In this document: one piece after another, positions 54,587 through 63,835 of the stretch
Numbering within the stretch: the stretch's first letter is position 1
How the letters are laid out: each line of letters opens with the position of its first letter
NCBI GenBank assembly: GCA_019636385.1
Contig: JAHBXT010000004.1
Coordinates: 682,001 to 746,000, forward strand
Source: Pirellulaceae bacterium
GTDB taxonomy: Bacteria > Planctomycetota > Planctomycetia > Pirellulales > Pirellulaceae
DNA: 64,000 bases
Reading direction: 5' to 3'
Position numbers and translations under genes: made by a program
Notes under the pieces: generated by a model
What the model saw: only the letters and a program-made list of their open reading frames with translations
Told to the model about the DNA's origin: nothing
Database searches by the model: none

Positions 54587-54985
54587 ATGGCTGAGATGAT
54601 CTCGCCGGTGGAGCAAGTAACGCGGGTGGCAGCACTGTTGGGACGAGCGGTGCTGCGATGGAAACGCGAAAAAGAACAATCGTCAGAAATCTCGGAAATC
54701 GTCTCGGACTCTCTACCCAAACGGCTTGAGTTTAGTCCGGTTTCCTCGCTCTCTGTGACTGGTCAAAACGACGAGGCAACGGGCCTCGAAGAGACCAGTT
54801 CAGACTCAGAGATAAATCCAAACAACCATGTGCGAGGAGCAACAAACAAAGATCGCAGCCTTGATCGTCGAAGCGATCTGGCGACACGCGAACAAGCTGG
54901 TCGAGCAACAGGTGATCGCATCTCAAGAGCCAGCCACACCAGTAAGCGACGCAACGATGCAGCGCGACAAGGGGGACGACGATGA
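54587..54985 (+). CDS. Small hypothetical protein, first gene of the recombinase operon
   Basis: About 132 residues. The N-terminal part, MAEMISPVEQVTRVAALL, looks helical; the rest is hydrophilic, rich in Ser, Asp, Arg and Glu, and probably disordered. No family was recognised. The ATG at 54587 follows a perfect AGGAGG with four bases between, the strongest ribosome binding site in this part of the window. Its stop overlaps the start of the DUF2924 gene (ATGA), so translation is coupled. Small genes of this kind often accompany recombinase/DUF2924 units in planctomycetes. Confidence 0.65.
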   Translation: MAEMISPVEQVTRVAALLGRAVLRWKREKEQSSEISEIVSDSLPKRLEFSPVSSLSVTGQNDEATGLEETSSDSEINPNNHVRGATNKDRSLDRRSDLATREQAGRATGDRISRASHTSKRRNDAARQGGRR

Positions 54986-55458
54986 GTCCTGATACGAAAA
55001 TCAAGCTGGCGGAGTTGTCCGAGCTATCCATCGGCCAGCTTGCAGCCAAGTACGAAAAGCTGTTCGGCGAGAAATGCCGATCGAGGAACCGGCGCTATGT
55101 CTACCGCCGAGTTGCTTGGAAGATGCAGGCCGACGACGAAGGCGGCTTGAGCGAACGTGCCATTCTGCGAGCCACGGTCATTGCCGGCGAATCGCTGCTT
55201 CGGGTTACACCACCCAATGCTCGCAAGTCCAAGAAAGAAGTCCCGGCGTCCATTCCGGCAGATTGGGACCAACGCATCCCACCTCCGGGCCAAGTGATCG
55301 AGCGTCACTACAAAGGCAAACTTCTGATCGTGATGGTCATGACCGATGGCTTTGAGTTCGAGGGCGAACGCTACAAGTCGCTGACCGCAGTCGCACGTGC
55401 CATCACCGGATCGCACTGCAACGGTTTCCATTTCTTCAAACTAGGACAATCCAAATGA
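54982..55458 (+). CDS. DUF2924 family protein
   Basis: A 158-residue protein that fits the DUF2924 family, which is typically found next to serine recombinases. Segments such as LSIGQLAAKYEKLFGEKCRS, NRRYVYRRVAWKMQ and ERHYKGKLLIVMV, then FEFEGERYKSLTAVARAITG, are characteristic. Its role is unknown; genomic association suggests help in excision or integration. The start overlaps the upstream stop, and its own stop overlaps the recombinase start (ATGA), giving a translationally coupled operon. Confidence 0.85.
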   Translation: MSPDTKIKLAELSELSIGQLAAKYEKLFGEKCRSRNRRYVYRRVAWKMQADDEGGLSERAILRATVIAGESLLRVTPPNARKSKKEVPASIPADWDQRIPPPGQVIERHYKGKLLIVMVMTDGFEFEGERYKSLTAVARAITGSHCNGFHFFKLGQSK

Positions 55459-57016
55459 ATCGCAAGAAACAAGAAGAAGATAGAAGTCGCATCCGTTGTG
55501 CGATCTACACTCGCAAATCCACCGAGGAGCGGCTGGACCTCGAATTTAACTCGCTTGACGCTCAACGAGACGCGGCCGAGTCATTCATCGCTAGCCAGAA
55601 GTCCGAAGGCTGGGTCTGCCTGCCCAAGCGCTATGACGACGGAGGGTTCTCTGGTGGCAACCTAGATCGACCGGCCTACAACGAGTTGATGAAGGATATC
55701 GAGGCGGGAGAAATCGACTGTGTCATTGTTTACAAGGTCGACCGACTAAGTCGCTCGCTATTCGACTTCGCCCAAACCATGAAAGCATTCGATGCCTCCG
55801 GAGTTTCCTTTGTCTCTGTGACTCAGCAGTTCAACACGACCAATTCGATGGGGCGATTGACGCTGAATATTCTGCTGTCGTTCGCACAGTTCGAGCGTGA
55901 AATCATCAGCGAACGCATTAGCGACAAGATCGCCGCTCAGCGTCAGAAGGGTTTGTGGTGCGGTGGACAACAAGTGCTCGGCTACGACGTCGATCGCTCT
56001 TCGACTAGCCCGAAACTGGTCGTCAACGCACAAGAAGCGGAGATGGTGCGAGAAATCTTTGATTCGTACCTAAGTCTGCAGTCGCTGTTACCGGTGGTCC
56101 AGAAACTAGATCAGCTTGGCTGGGCCAACAAGACCTGGCTGACTCGCAAAGGCCGTTACAAAGGCGGTCGACCATTCGACAAGTGTTCGCTGCACGCGTT
56201 GCTAACCAACGTCATTTACGCTGGCAAGATCAGGCACAAGGACCAGATCTACGATGGCCAGCACGAGCCGATCATCGATCGGAGCGTATTCGATAGAGTG
56301 CAAACTCAATTGAAAGAGCACGGACGTGGTAACGGTAATCGTTTAGTCAATCGCCACAATGCGTTGCTGAAGGGTCTGCTTCATTGCCCACCTGTGGATA
56401 CGCCATGGTGCACTGCCCTACCAAGAAGATAAGCAAAGTCTATCGCTACTATGTTTGCCAAACCGCCATCAAACGTGGGCACAGCCAGTGTCGCACGGGT
56501 TCGATCCCCGCGCCGGCGATTGAGGCAGCTGTCGTCGAATCACTGAAATGCATCGTCGACGACGAGGGCGTGCGACGAGCCGTTTTTGAACAATCGGAGC
56601 AACTTCTACAGCAGCATCAACAGCGGCACGACTTGCAATTGCGCCAACTAACCAGTCAACGCTCACGGGATGAAGCCGAACTAAAACGTATAGCCACGGA
56701 AGGCGAAACTGGCGATCTCAACGACGCGAGACGCCAAGATCTAAAAACGCGGCTCGCCAAGACGCAAGCCCGGATAGCTGAGGTTGAAAAAGACTTCGAG
56801 CATTTGAAGCAATGTCGTTTCGGTCGGAGTGACGTTGAAGAAGCGGTAAGCGACTTCGATCGACTCTGGGCTATCCTTCGCCCGAAAGAGCGCGTTCAAC
56901 TGATGGAGTTGCTGGTCTCGCGAGTTCAATACGATCGATTCGAGGGAGCCCTATCGATTTCGTATCATCCAACCGCAATCTCTGCACTAATCCAGAATGA
57001 CGAAGAGGCTGCTTAA
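55455..57016 (+). pseudogene. Large serine recombinase with a -1 frameshift
   Basis: Two frames together encode a large serine recombinase. The first (55455-56432) shows the catalytic Ser region YTRKSTEER, KVDRLSRSLFDF and the recombinase domain; the second (56384-57016) shows MVHCPTKKISKVYRYYVC and a long coiled coil. The frame breaks in the zinc-ribbon domain: LLHC in frame one should continue as P-T-C-G-Y-A-M. Restoring one C in the run CCC near 56387 would join them. Native enzymes bind att sites through the domains on both sides of the break. The damage may be a true mutation, a sequencing error or, less likely, programmed frameshifting. The gene overlaps its upstream neighbour and ends one base before the HTH gene start. 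Confidence 0.85.
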
Positions 57017-57414
57017 TGAACACCGTTAAGAAGAAGCTCGTCCTCAACTGCACCACGCGGGAGGAACGTCAACAGTGCGAAGAACCAGAACTGCCGGGCC
57101 GGTTGCCACGGATCACGCGCTTGATGGCCCTCGCAATTCGCTGTGACGAACTGCTACGAACCGGCAAGGTTCGCGACCTCGAACACCTCGCCACCATCGG
57201 CAACGTCAGCCAACCACGCATCTCACAAATCCTCAGCTTGACGATGCTAGCGCCTGAAATCCAAGAGACGCTCCTCTTCTTGCCCCGCCTGTCTGAAGGC
57301 AAGCCAGAGATCTCCGAAAAGTCTCTCCGCAAAATTACCAAGATCGATGATTGGGACAAGCAGAGAAAAATTTGGAAAGAGATGGCAATTAGTTGTTTGA
57401 TCGAGATACATTAA
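57016..57414 (+). CDS. Small HTH protein at the end of the recombinase operon
   Basis: A 132-residue basic protein. The middle part, LEHLATIGNVSQPRISQILS, fits a ParB/KorB- or sigma-type helix-turn-helix; flanking charged helices follow. DNA binding is inferred from this motif. The start overlaps the recombinase stop (TAATG). It is a reasonable candidate for controlling the operon or the palindromes in its leader. No exact family was assigned. Confidence 0.7.
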   Translation: MNTVKKKLVLNCTTREERQQCEEPELPGRLPRITRLMALAIRCDELLRTGKVRDLEHLATIGNVSQPRISQILSLTMLAPEIQETLLFLPRLSEGKPEISEKSLRKITKIDDWDKQRKIWKEMAISCLIEIH

Positions 57415-57629
57415 TCTTTTCGTCAGATCATTCCACCATTCAATCCCCTAGGAACAAAATGCGAAAGCAGGATTGCCATTCGACTGCCCGCCTAGTCGTG
57501 TTGTTCGGTTCCATCTCAACTACTGTTACTCTTTGCTAGTTGATAAAATCGAGCGACGGATTACTGGCGAGATTTACCCTGTTAAGTAATTGTGGCATGA
57601 TGGTTACGAAGATCACAGAAGAGTTCACG

Positions 57630-59762
57630 ATGTACCTCAAACAAGTTGTGATAGAAAATGCTGGTCCAATTCAGCACTTGAGCTTCGACCTTCCATTCAA
57701 CGGTGTTCTACCAAAGCCGCTTATTCTGGTCGGCCCCAACGGCAGTGGAAAATCCACGCTTCTTTCATTCATTGTCAACGCACTAATTGGCTTCAAGCAA
57801 CAAGGCTATGAACACGCAGAAGTAGAGCTTCATAAGGTGTACCGAGTGCGTTCTGCTCAGTTCATCCGCAATGGTGCTTGCTGGTATCACGCAAAGCTCC
57901 AATTCGAAGGAGGCCTCTCGCTTGATGAATGGACCCTGAATCGCCCAAGGAAGGAATTTGAGGTCCAGGTAAGCCCACTCCCTGTTGACGAGAGTTGGAA
58001 AAATATACCGGAGGACCAATTCAATCACTTCGCACTGACTCCCCAGCCTGCTCATCCAATCCAACGCACACTATCGCGGCCTATTCAAAAAATGTTCGAA
58101 CAAAACGTGGTCCTCTTTTTCCCGTCAGACCGCTTCGAACTACCTGACTGGCTAAACGAACAATCACTTGCGCAAGATCTGCACTTTCCAGAACCCACCA
58201 AGTTCGAGGGACAAACACCTCGTAAGATTTTTTCAAGAGCCTTACTCAAGCCAACATTGGAATGGATTAAGGCTGTGGCTCTCGACAAACTGCTGCATGA
58301 ACATAATTATCCAAAGCCGGTCACGTTTGTACCAGGAGTTGGCTTCGTCACAGCGCCGATGAGTGAGCCAGTCAGCAAAGACGGTAGGATTATTGACTTT
58401 GTCAGTAAAGTACTCGCCCGCATTCTTGGAGCCGACAACGACGCGGTCCAGTTCCGACTTTCGCATCGTAACCTGGGAATTATTTCTATCGATTACGTTC
58501 GTTCCGGAAAGCCTGAGACAATACCCAGTTTACTTGGTCTCTCTGCAGGCCAAGCAGCTCTGTTTTGCGCCTTTACCAATGTGATCCGCGATTTTGACTT
58601 GGCGGGCGCGCCTTTCGACGATATTTCTGATATCAGAGGAATCGTAATTTTCGATGAGGGTGACTTGCACCTACACGTTGACCTCCAATACCGTGTCCTT
58701 CCAGAGCTAATCAAGTTATTCCCTAAGGTTCAGTTCATACTTACCGCACACTCTCCATTGCTTGTTATGGGGATGCGAAGCGTGTTTGGAGACGATGGCT
58801 TCCATGTACGAGAGATGCCTTCTGGCAAGCAAATCGAAACCGAAGAGTTCAGTGAGTTCAATCACGCGCTCGCTGCGTTTAGTCAAACTAGTGCGTATGA
58901 CCGGCAGGTGCTTCAGCGTATACAGCAAGCAACCAGACCAGTCGTGATTACAGAGGGAAAAACTGACGTGACTCACCTTGAGGTTGCTTGGCGTAAGCTT
59001 TACGGCGAACAACCATTACCATTTGACGTTTTGTCGTGTGGAGAGTTCGGACCTCCGTCTGCCGATAGAGGTGGAGCAAAAATGCTGAGGACGATGTTAC
59101 ACGCCTGTTGCCTACATGTAGAGCGAAACGTTATTGGTCTATTCGACCATGACACAGAGGGCTCCGAGCAGTTTAATAGTTTGAAGAAAGATGACTTTGG
59201 CGATGGCGCAGACTTGACTCACTTGAAGCATACAAGGCAACCGGTGCAGGCCCTGCTATTGCCTGTGCCCACAGAGCGAAGGAATTTTGTTTCTACTGCT
59301 ATCTCCTCCTGCTTCTTGGCGATGGAACACTACTATTCTGATTCAGTGCTCGATCAATTCGGCATGAAAGGCGATCCTGTTGTTGCGGACTCGGCAGTAT
59401 TTCGTATTACGAAAAACAGGAAAACTGCGTTCGCCGAGACTGTGAAGAACTTGAACGTGGTGGAGTTCGTTAATTTCAAGATGCTATTTGAACGTTTAAT
59501 AAATCTATTGGGTGTAAGTGTCCAGTCCGAAACGCCCTTACCAACAGAAACCTGTAATTCAATGGATACAAACATAACAATCTCGCCAACATTTGAGTTT
59601 GGCGAAACGGCTATCGAGATTGGGGCGTCTGCAGTTGAATTGCCGGATCATTCGCAACTAGCGACCACTTCATTTACAATCAGTTCCATTGATTCCGAAG
59701 CGAATAACTGTAGCGAAAGGGATAACGGCAACACTCTCAAAGATGACGGTCTGTCGAGTTGA
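57630..59762 (+). CDS. OLD-like AAA ATPase with TOPRIM nuclease domain
   Basis: About 710 residues. The N-terminal ATPase has Walker A GPNGSGKST near residue 32, an ABC-type signature LSAGQ near 303, Walker B VIFDEGDLHLH near 340 and an ILTAHSP switch. The C-terminal half has TOPRIM acidic residues, Glu in ITEGKTDV and Asp-x-Asp in LFDHDTEG, the features of OLD-family DNA nucleases. Such proteins cleave DNA and many act in phage defence, alone or with partners; none of the known partner genes (for example a UvrD-like helicase) is adjacent. The region is more A+T-rich than the core genome, suggesting transfer. The ATG at 57630 is preferred because GAAGAG lies six bases before it; 57540 or 57597 are longer alternatives. 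Confidence 0.85.
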   Translation: MYLKQVVIENAGPIQHLSFDLPFNGVLPKPLILVGPNGSGKSTLLSFIVNALIGFKQQGYEHAEVELHKVYRVRSAQFIRNGACWYHAKLQFEGGLSLDEWTLNRPRKEFEVQVSPLPVDESWKNIPEDQFNHFALTPQPAHPIQRTLSRPIQKMFEQNVVLFFPSDRFELPDWLNEQSLAQDLHFPEPTKFEGQTPRKIFSRALLKPTLEWIKAVALDKLLHEHNYPKPVTFVPGVGFVTAPMSEPVSKDGRIIDFVSKVLARILGADNDAVQFRLSHRNLGIISIDYVRSGKPETIPSLLGLSAGQAALFCAFTNVIRDFDLAGAPFDDISDIRGIVIFDEGDLHLHVDLQYRVLPELIKLFPKVQFILTAHSPLLVMGMRSVFGDDGFHVREMPSGKQIETEEFSEFNHALAAFSQTSAYDRQVLQRIQQATRPVVITEGKTDVTHLEVAWRKLYGEQPLPFDVLSCGEFGPPSADRGGAKMLRTMLHACCLHVERNVIGLFDHDTEGSEQFNSLKKDDFGDGADLTHLKHTRQPVQALLLPVPTERRNFVSTAISSCFLAMEHYYSDSVLDQFGMKGDPVVADSAVFRITKNRKTAFAETVKNLNVVEFVNFKMLFERLINLLGVSVQSETPLPTETCNSMDTNITISPTFEFGETAIEIGASAVELPDHSQLATTSFTISSIDSEANNCSERDNGNTLKDDGLSS

Positions 59763-60063
59763 GCTAGCTGATAGCTGTACAATTGCTCACAGGTATGGTG
59801 TTTGTCGTGCAAAGCAAAAAAGAACATGCTTCTGGCCTCAGCATTAGATGATGGACAAGATCGCTAGTCCGATCGATAAATCCGATCTGTTGACTTCTTT
59901 TTCGATTGCGTAGATTTTTCCGATTTTCCGGAGGCTTTTGACCAAAGGTGTCACTTGCCTACCGTCTGATATAGGGCCAAAAGGAAAAATAGCTAGCAAT
60001 CGCTGGCGGCAGGTCTGACTTCACGGACGCACACAATGAGCCGCATTTTGTATCAGGTGTTTT
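59763..60063. other. Intergenic region, no gene seen
   Basis: An A+T-rich spacer between the OLD-like gene and the next plus-strand gene. No clear promoter, repeat or RNA gene was recognised. Confidence 0.4.
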
Positions 60064-60855
60064 ATGCCCAGTTTTCATCTTCCCCATTTCAACGACATCG
60101 CAGTTCTGCGATCGATCGAACCTAATCGCTTCCGAACATTTCTTTTGCGATTCGACAACTACTTACGCAGCCAAGGATTCTCGATCCCTGAGACTGCAGA
60201 ATTCACAGACGCTCACTTGCAGCGACTGATCGGCATCTTCAACGCACACGATGGTTCGACGCCGGCCGACATGATCGAGGCACTGTTTCACATCAGCGAG
60301 GTTTCCAACGACCAGGGAATGGAAGCCCTTTTGTTGGTTGCTTCTAAGACCGGTATCGAATTGCCTGAAGGCGATCTCACTCCGGCCGACCTCGCTCTGC
60401 TGATCTGGTTGAACGATCCGGACCAGTTGCGTCGCGCAAACTGCGAACGCATCGTACTTCGTTTTCAGTCGTTCTATTGTTTCATGAATCGCACACTCGA
60501 AGCGCCGTTGTTTGAAATGCCGGCTGAAGGAGTGCTGAAGAGGATTGAAGAACGCACCAACCAATTCAACCGCAATCGGCAACGAGGTGGTGGCGCGGCG
60601 GTTTGGATGTACGAGTTCGGTAACGAAGTGGCATTTCTGATTCGATTCGGAGGCTCACTCAAACGCGATGAGGTCATGGACAACGATAAGTGCCGACCCG
60701 ACATCCGTCGTCCGGTTGGCTACGACCTGGTTGTCTACAACCTTGAGACTGGTGAACTGCGTATTCGTGCTGATCTGGTCAGCGAACGGCGGTTCTACTG
60801 TCGTTTGTTCAGCGAGCAAATAAAAGATCACGCGACGGACGGATTGCATGAATAG
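60064..60855 (+). CDS. Hypothetical protein, possibly 3'-frameshifted
   Basis: A 263-residue soluble protein with a helical N-terminal part (LRSIEPNRFRTFLLRFDNYL) and a beta-rich C-terminal part (VGYDLVVYNLETGELRIRADLVSERRFYCRLF). No family was named. The protein ends abruptly after LFSEQIKD. A second open frame starts at 60848 and continues 105 codons to 61165, with RDTISAP and LELHDDIHGN, which could be the displaced C-terminus after a +1 frameshift. This is a pattern-based suspicion only. The gene is convergent with the DUF2252 gene. Strong GC bias at codon third positions supports the first part being real. Confidence 0.55.
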   Translation: MPSFHLPHFNDIAVLRSIEPNRFRTFLLRFDNYLRSQGFSIPETAEFTDAHLQRLIGIFNAHDGSTPADMIEALFHISEVSNDQGMEALLLVASKTGIELPEGDLTPADLALLIWLNDPDQLRRANCERIVLRFQSFYCFMNRTLEAPLFEMPAEGVLKRIEERTNQFNRNRQRGGGAAVWMYEFGNEVAFLIRFGGSLKRDEVMDNDKCRPDIRRPVGYDLVVYNLETGELRIRADLVSERRFYCRLFSEQIKDHATDGLHE

Positions 60856-61095
60856 ATCTGGGAGGGATACGATTTCGGCTCCCTCGAATCGAAGCGTACT
60901 GTCCAAGGAACCGTCGCAGCTGTTTCGAACCATGGGCAGACGTCGATTAAGACAGGGAGCAACTCTGGAGCTCCATGACGACATCCATGGAAATCTATTG
61001 GATTGGCGCTGGACCCACCCTAGCGGTTTGGTCGCGGCGCATGCTGTGTTTCTTCAACGACCGATTTTTGTCAACTTGGCAGAAGCCAACTATTT

Positions 61096-62505
61096 TCAAA
61101 CGGATTCGTCCTCCACTAACGCTTGGACACTACCGTCTTTCACAGCATCCACCAATGAAGCGTGATCTTTCTCATTCTGGTCCGCGTACGCTAAGGCAAA
61201 CTCCCCGATGGCCTCGTCGAAGCTCTCTGATTTACCGAGGTAGCCACTGATCAAAGCCGCGTCTCCTGATTTAGCATGAGCGTGCGCCAAAGTCCGGCCG
61301 CACAATTCTGCGTACAACATGGCCTGTGTCGCTGATGCACCTTCTTCGATGCGAGCCGACATTTCCATGTCTCTCAATTGACGCACGAAGAAATCCCGGC
61401 CACGCCGAGTTCTCATCCATCCAAGGAAGATATCGCTTGCGGACTGAATAAGACGTTGGCCTACGACGACGCGTTGACCGTTGTTTTCAAATAGGCTCTT
61501 ACCCGCATAGGGTTCTAGCACGGACGGACAGGCTTGCTTGAACTGTAGTAGTAGAGGCTGATTTTCCGCAGAGAAAAATAGCCCGACAAAACAGCGTGTG
61601 CCCACGCTTCCAATGCCCACCGCTTTGACGACGATATCTTGAAGGCTGTAGCGATCAAAAAGTACACGGCGTTCGTGGGGTAACGACGACCGGTAATCCT
61701 CTAGTGCCTCCTGCACGATCGTCTCATACTCCGAATCAAGTTCTTTGTTGATATGAAACAGAGCCGGCGGTTGGTCGATTAGACGTCGGCGTCCAGCGAC
61801 CTCTTCGCTAATCTGTGGATAGAGATAATCACCGATGCGCAGCTTAGCCTTGGCGATGAGTTCTTCCCTAATTTCTCTGATCTTCGAATCAGGGGCCATG
61901 TCGATGATGGTCTGTGCATCTAATCGATCATACCAGACGTCCAGAGGGCTCATCTTTGAGAACTCCCGCAAACGTTCGCGATATGCGCGGACACATTCAC
62001 TGGCTGCCGCCTTTGCTCGCTTGTCGTTGAATTTTATGTCGCGTGCCGCCACCGCAAAACTGACCGCTAGTCGCTTTATATCCCACTCCCACGGCGCCGG
62101 GAGCGTTTCGTCGAAATCGTTGATATCAAAAATCAGATTTCGCTCAGGGGTCGCAAACAAACCAAAGTTGAGTAGGTGGCAATCTCCACACGCCTGTACC
62201 TGAATCCCAGTCGTTGGCGTATCGGCCAGATCTGACGCCATCAGCCCAGCAGAGCCACGTAGAAATGTAAAGGGACTAGGCAACATTCGACCGTAACGTA
62301 TGGGAATCAGCTCCGGCAGACGATCCTCGTTAGATTGCCTGAGTACTTCGATCGGATCGCGGCGTTTCGTTGATGCATTCCAATCCGCGTGACATCGATG
62401 TGGAACATTCTCTCGCAGCGCTTTGCCAGCAGCAATCCGCTCGTCGCGCGAACGAAAGACTGGGCTTGTCGAGCCTGTTGTGTCCTCTTTGGTCTTAGTT
62501 TTCAT
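61096..62505 (-). CDS. DUF2252 family protein
   Basis: A 469-residue protein of the DUF2252 family, thought to have a kinase-like/aminoglycoside-phosphotransferase-like fold. Signature segments are the N-terminal HADWNAS and RDPIEVL, RYGRMLPSPFTFLRG, ACGDCHLLNFG (Cys, Asp, His in the expected catalytic-like loop), FDINDFDETLPAPWEWDIKRLA and a C-terminal GRTLAHAHAKSGD. The substrate is unknown. ATG 62505 is used. It overlaps in position the plus-strand frame starting at 60848, another reason to doubt the end of that frame. It may share a promoter region with the DUF4239 gene, 55 bases upstream. Confidence 0.88.
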   Translation of the reverse strand: MKTKTKEDTTGSTSPVFRSRDERIAAGKALRENVPHRCHADWNASTKRRDPIEVLRQSNEDRLPELIPIRYGRMLPSPFTFLRGSAGLMASDLADTPTTGIQVQACGDCHLLNFGLFATPERNLIFDINDFDETLPAPWEWDIKRLAVSFAVAARDIKFNDKRAKAAASECVRAYRERLREFSKMSPLDVWYDRLDAQTIIDMAPDSKIREIREELIAKAKLRIGDYLYPQISEEVAGRRRLIDQPPALFHINKELDSEYETIVQEALEDYRSSLPHERRVLFDRYSLQDIVVKAVGIGSVGTRCFVGLFFSAENQPLLLQFKQACPSVLEPYAGKSLFENNGQRVVVGQRLIQSASDIFLGWMRTRRGRDFFVRQLRDMEMSARIEEGASATQAMLYAELCGRTLAHAHAKSGDAALISGYLGKSESFDEAIGEFALAYADQNEKDHASLVDAVKDGSVQALVEDESV

Positions 62506-62559
62506 AAAAAGCTAACGGGTGAACGGCATACAACTACTACAGCGATGTCGGTAAGGCGC

Positions 62560-63345
62560 TTATCGTGTTGTTCTCTGCATGTTTTCGTACAATTCTACTA
62601 TAGCTCGTTGGTTGATTCGCAAGAGCCCCTCATGAGCTCGGTCGAGATCGATGATGAGATACAGAACACAAGAAAACGACACAAGAAAAAGAAGCATTTC
62701 AGGCGAGCGGCGTGTTGCGGTAAGCCCTGATTGATAACCAACTGAAATCATACCGAGCACGGTGAGTCCCAGGAGCATCAACCAGATGACCGTAGGGATC
62801 CGGCTATACAGTCCAACAAATACGCGTTCCGAATGCAGGTCGATCGTCTCATTCATCGATTCTACTAGTAATCCTGCCATGATGGACCCCGTATCTTTTC
62901 CAGCTGCCTCAACGGCTTTGGACCACATTTCATCGTGGAGTCGCTCGGACTCAACGAGCAAGTCGCCGATATTCTCCGGAGTCATCTCATACGTTCGTAG
63001 CTCCGTGTAACGGACAAGGAGCACCGCAATTTCGTCCGCTGCGGGTTCGGGCAGGAGACGAGTCCTTAGATAAGTTGTTCCGATCGCATTGGCTTCCTGC
63101 AAAACCGCCTGACGGCGTGCGTCGAACCGGGACGCTGCCATACTGAAGGTAAAGGCCAAAATAAACGCTAGTAGGCCCAGTACCGACGCTACCATTGCCG
63201 CCACGGGGGCTTCTTTTTCGTCAGGCGCGCGCGAATGTCGCCACCGACCTAAGCGATAACCCGAGTCTAGTGCCAACCCGCAAACGACTAGCAGCGTCGG
63301 CAGAAAACACCAAAGTGGAATCACGTCCAATATTTCTGTGTGCAT
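62560..63345 (-). CDS. DUF4239/bestrophin-like membrane protein
   Basis: A 261-residue membrane protein. Four hydrophobic segments lie near 8-28, 48-70, 188-207 and 215-235 (LWCFLPTLLVVCGLAL, VASVLGLLAFILAFTFSMA, VIWLMLLGLTVLGMISV, MLLFLVSFSCVLYLIIDLD), with a helical domain between the second and third. FTFSMAASRFDARRQAVLQEANAIGTTYLR is a longer conserved stretch typical of DUF4239 proteins (residues about 65-95). Ion-channel activity is suspected for relatives but not shown here. It precedes the DUF2252 gene by 54 bases on the same strand and follows the HlyD remnant. Confidence 0.82.
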   Translation of the reverse strand: MHTEILDVIPLWCFLPTLLVVCGLALDSGYRLGRWRHSRAPDEKEAPVAAMVASVLGLLAFILAFTFSMAASRFDARRQAVLQEANAIGTTYLRTRLLPEPAADEIAVLLVRYTELRTYEMTPENIGDLLVESERLHDEMWSKAVEAAGKDTGSIMAGLLVESMNETIDLHSERVFVGLYSRIPTVIWLMLLGLTVLGMISVGYQSGLTATRRSPEMLLFLVSFSCVLYLIIDLDRAHEGLLRINQRAIVELYENMQRTTR

Positions 63346-63410
63346 TTAGTATTTGACTTGATGGAAACCGTGAATCGATGCGAAAAAATGAGAGCGTACT
63401 GCCCCAGCAC

Positions 63411-63835
63411 TTACGAGATAACATAGTTCAACCAGCTGTGCATACGCATCTCAACCCGACGTATGATGTGAGCGAATGTTGCGCTGTTAGTGTAGACGTT
63501 GCTAGACCTTCAGAGCCACCGGGTAGGTATGAAGGATCCAGTCGCGGATCATCAATCACAAGCACAACGCCGAACGGCATGTCTCGCATTTCCGCAGAAG
63601 GGGCAGCGGACACCGTTCCGCTCGCTTGCAGTTGGGCGGCGGGAGTAATGTCAATGGTTGACTCAAGGGTTGCCGAAAATGTTTTACCTGGGTAATGCTT
63701 GAAAGTCACCTCCGCTTTTTTTCCGGATTGAATATGTCGCATCGCATTTTGAGAGATGCTCACCACCCATCGCGTTGCTCCTGATTCTACAAATGTCATG
63801 CAACCTCGCACCGGAAGATTCGCGACTTGTTGGCC
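63411..63835 (-). pseudogene. Truncated, frameshifted HlyD-family adaptor remnant
   Basis: Only the C-terminal part of an HlyD/EmrA-type periplasmic adaptor is present. It begins near GQQVANLPVRG, with MTFVESGATRW, VSISQNAM and YPGKTFSATLES, typical of the family. The frame then drifts at about 63499: frame one ends at 63428 with an unrelated tail, while the other frame encodes AHIIRRVEMRMHSWLNYV, the usual family end, stopping at 63411. Restoring one A in the doublet at 63499-63500 would rejoin them. Upstream an in-frame TAA at 63914-63916 and the absence of N-terminal domains show 5' truncation. An intact protein would link inner-membrane transport to the outer membrane. Confidence 0.7.

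Noticed and set aside
56481..56520. tRNA T-arm-like sequence GGGTTCGATCCCCGC
   Set aside because: It falls in the recombinase coding sequence, where it encodes the conserved CRTGSIPAP; no cloverleaf forms around it.
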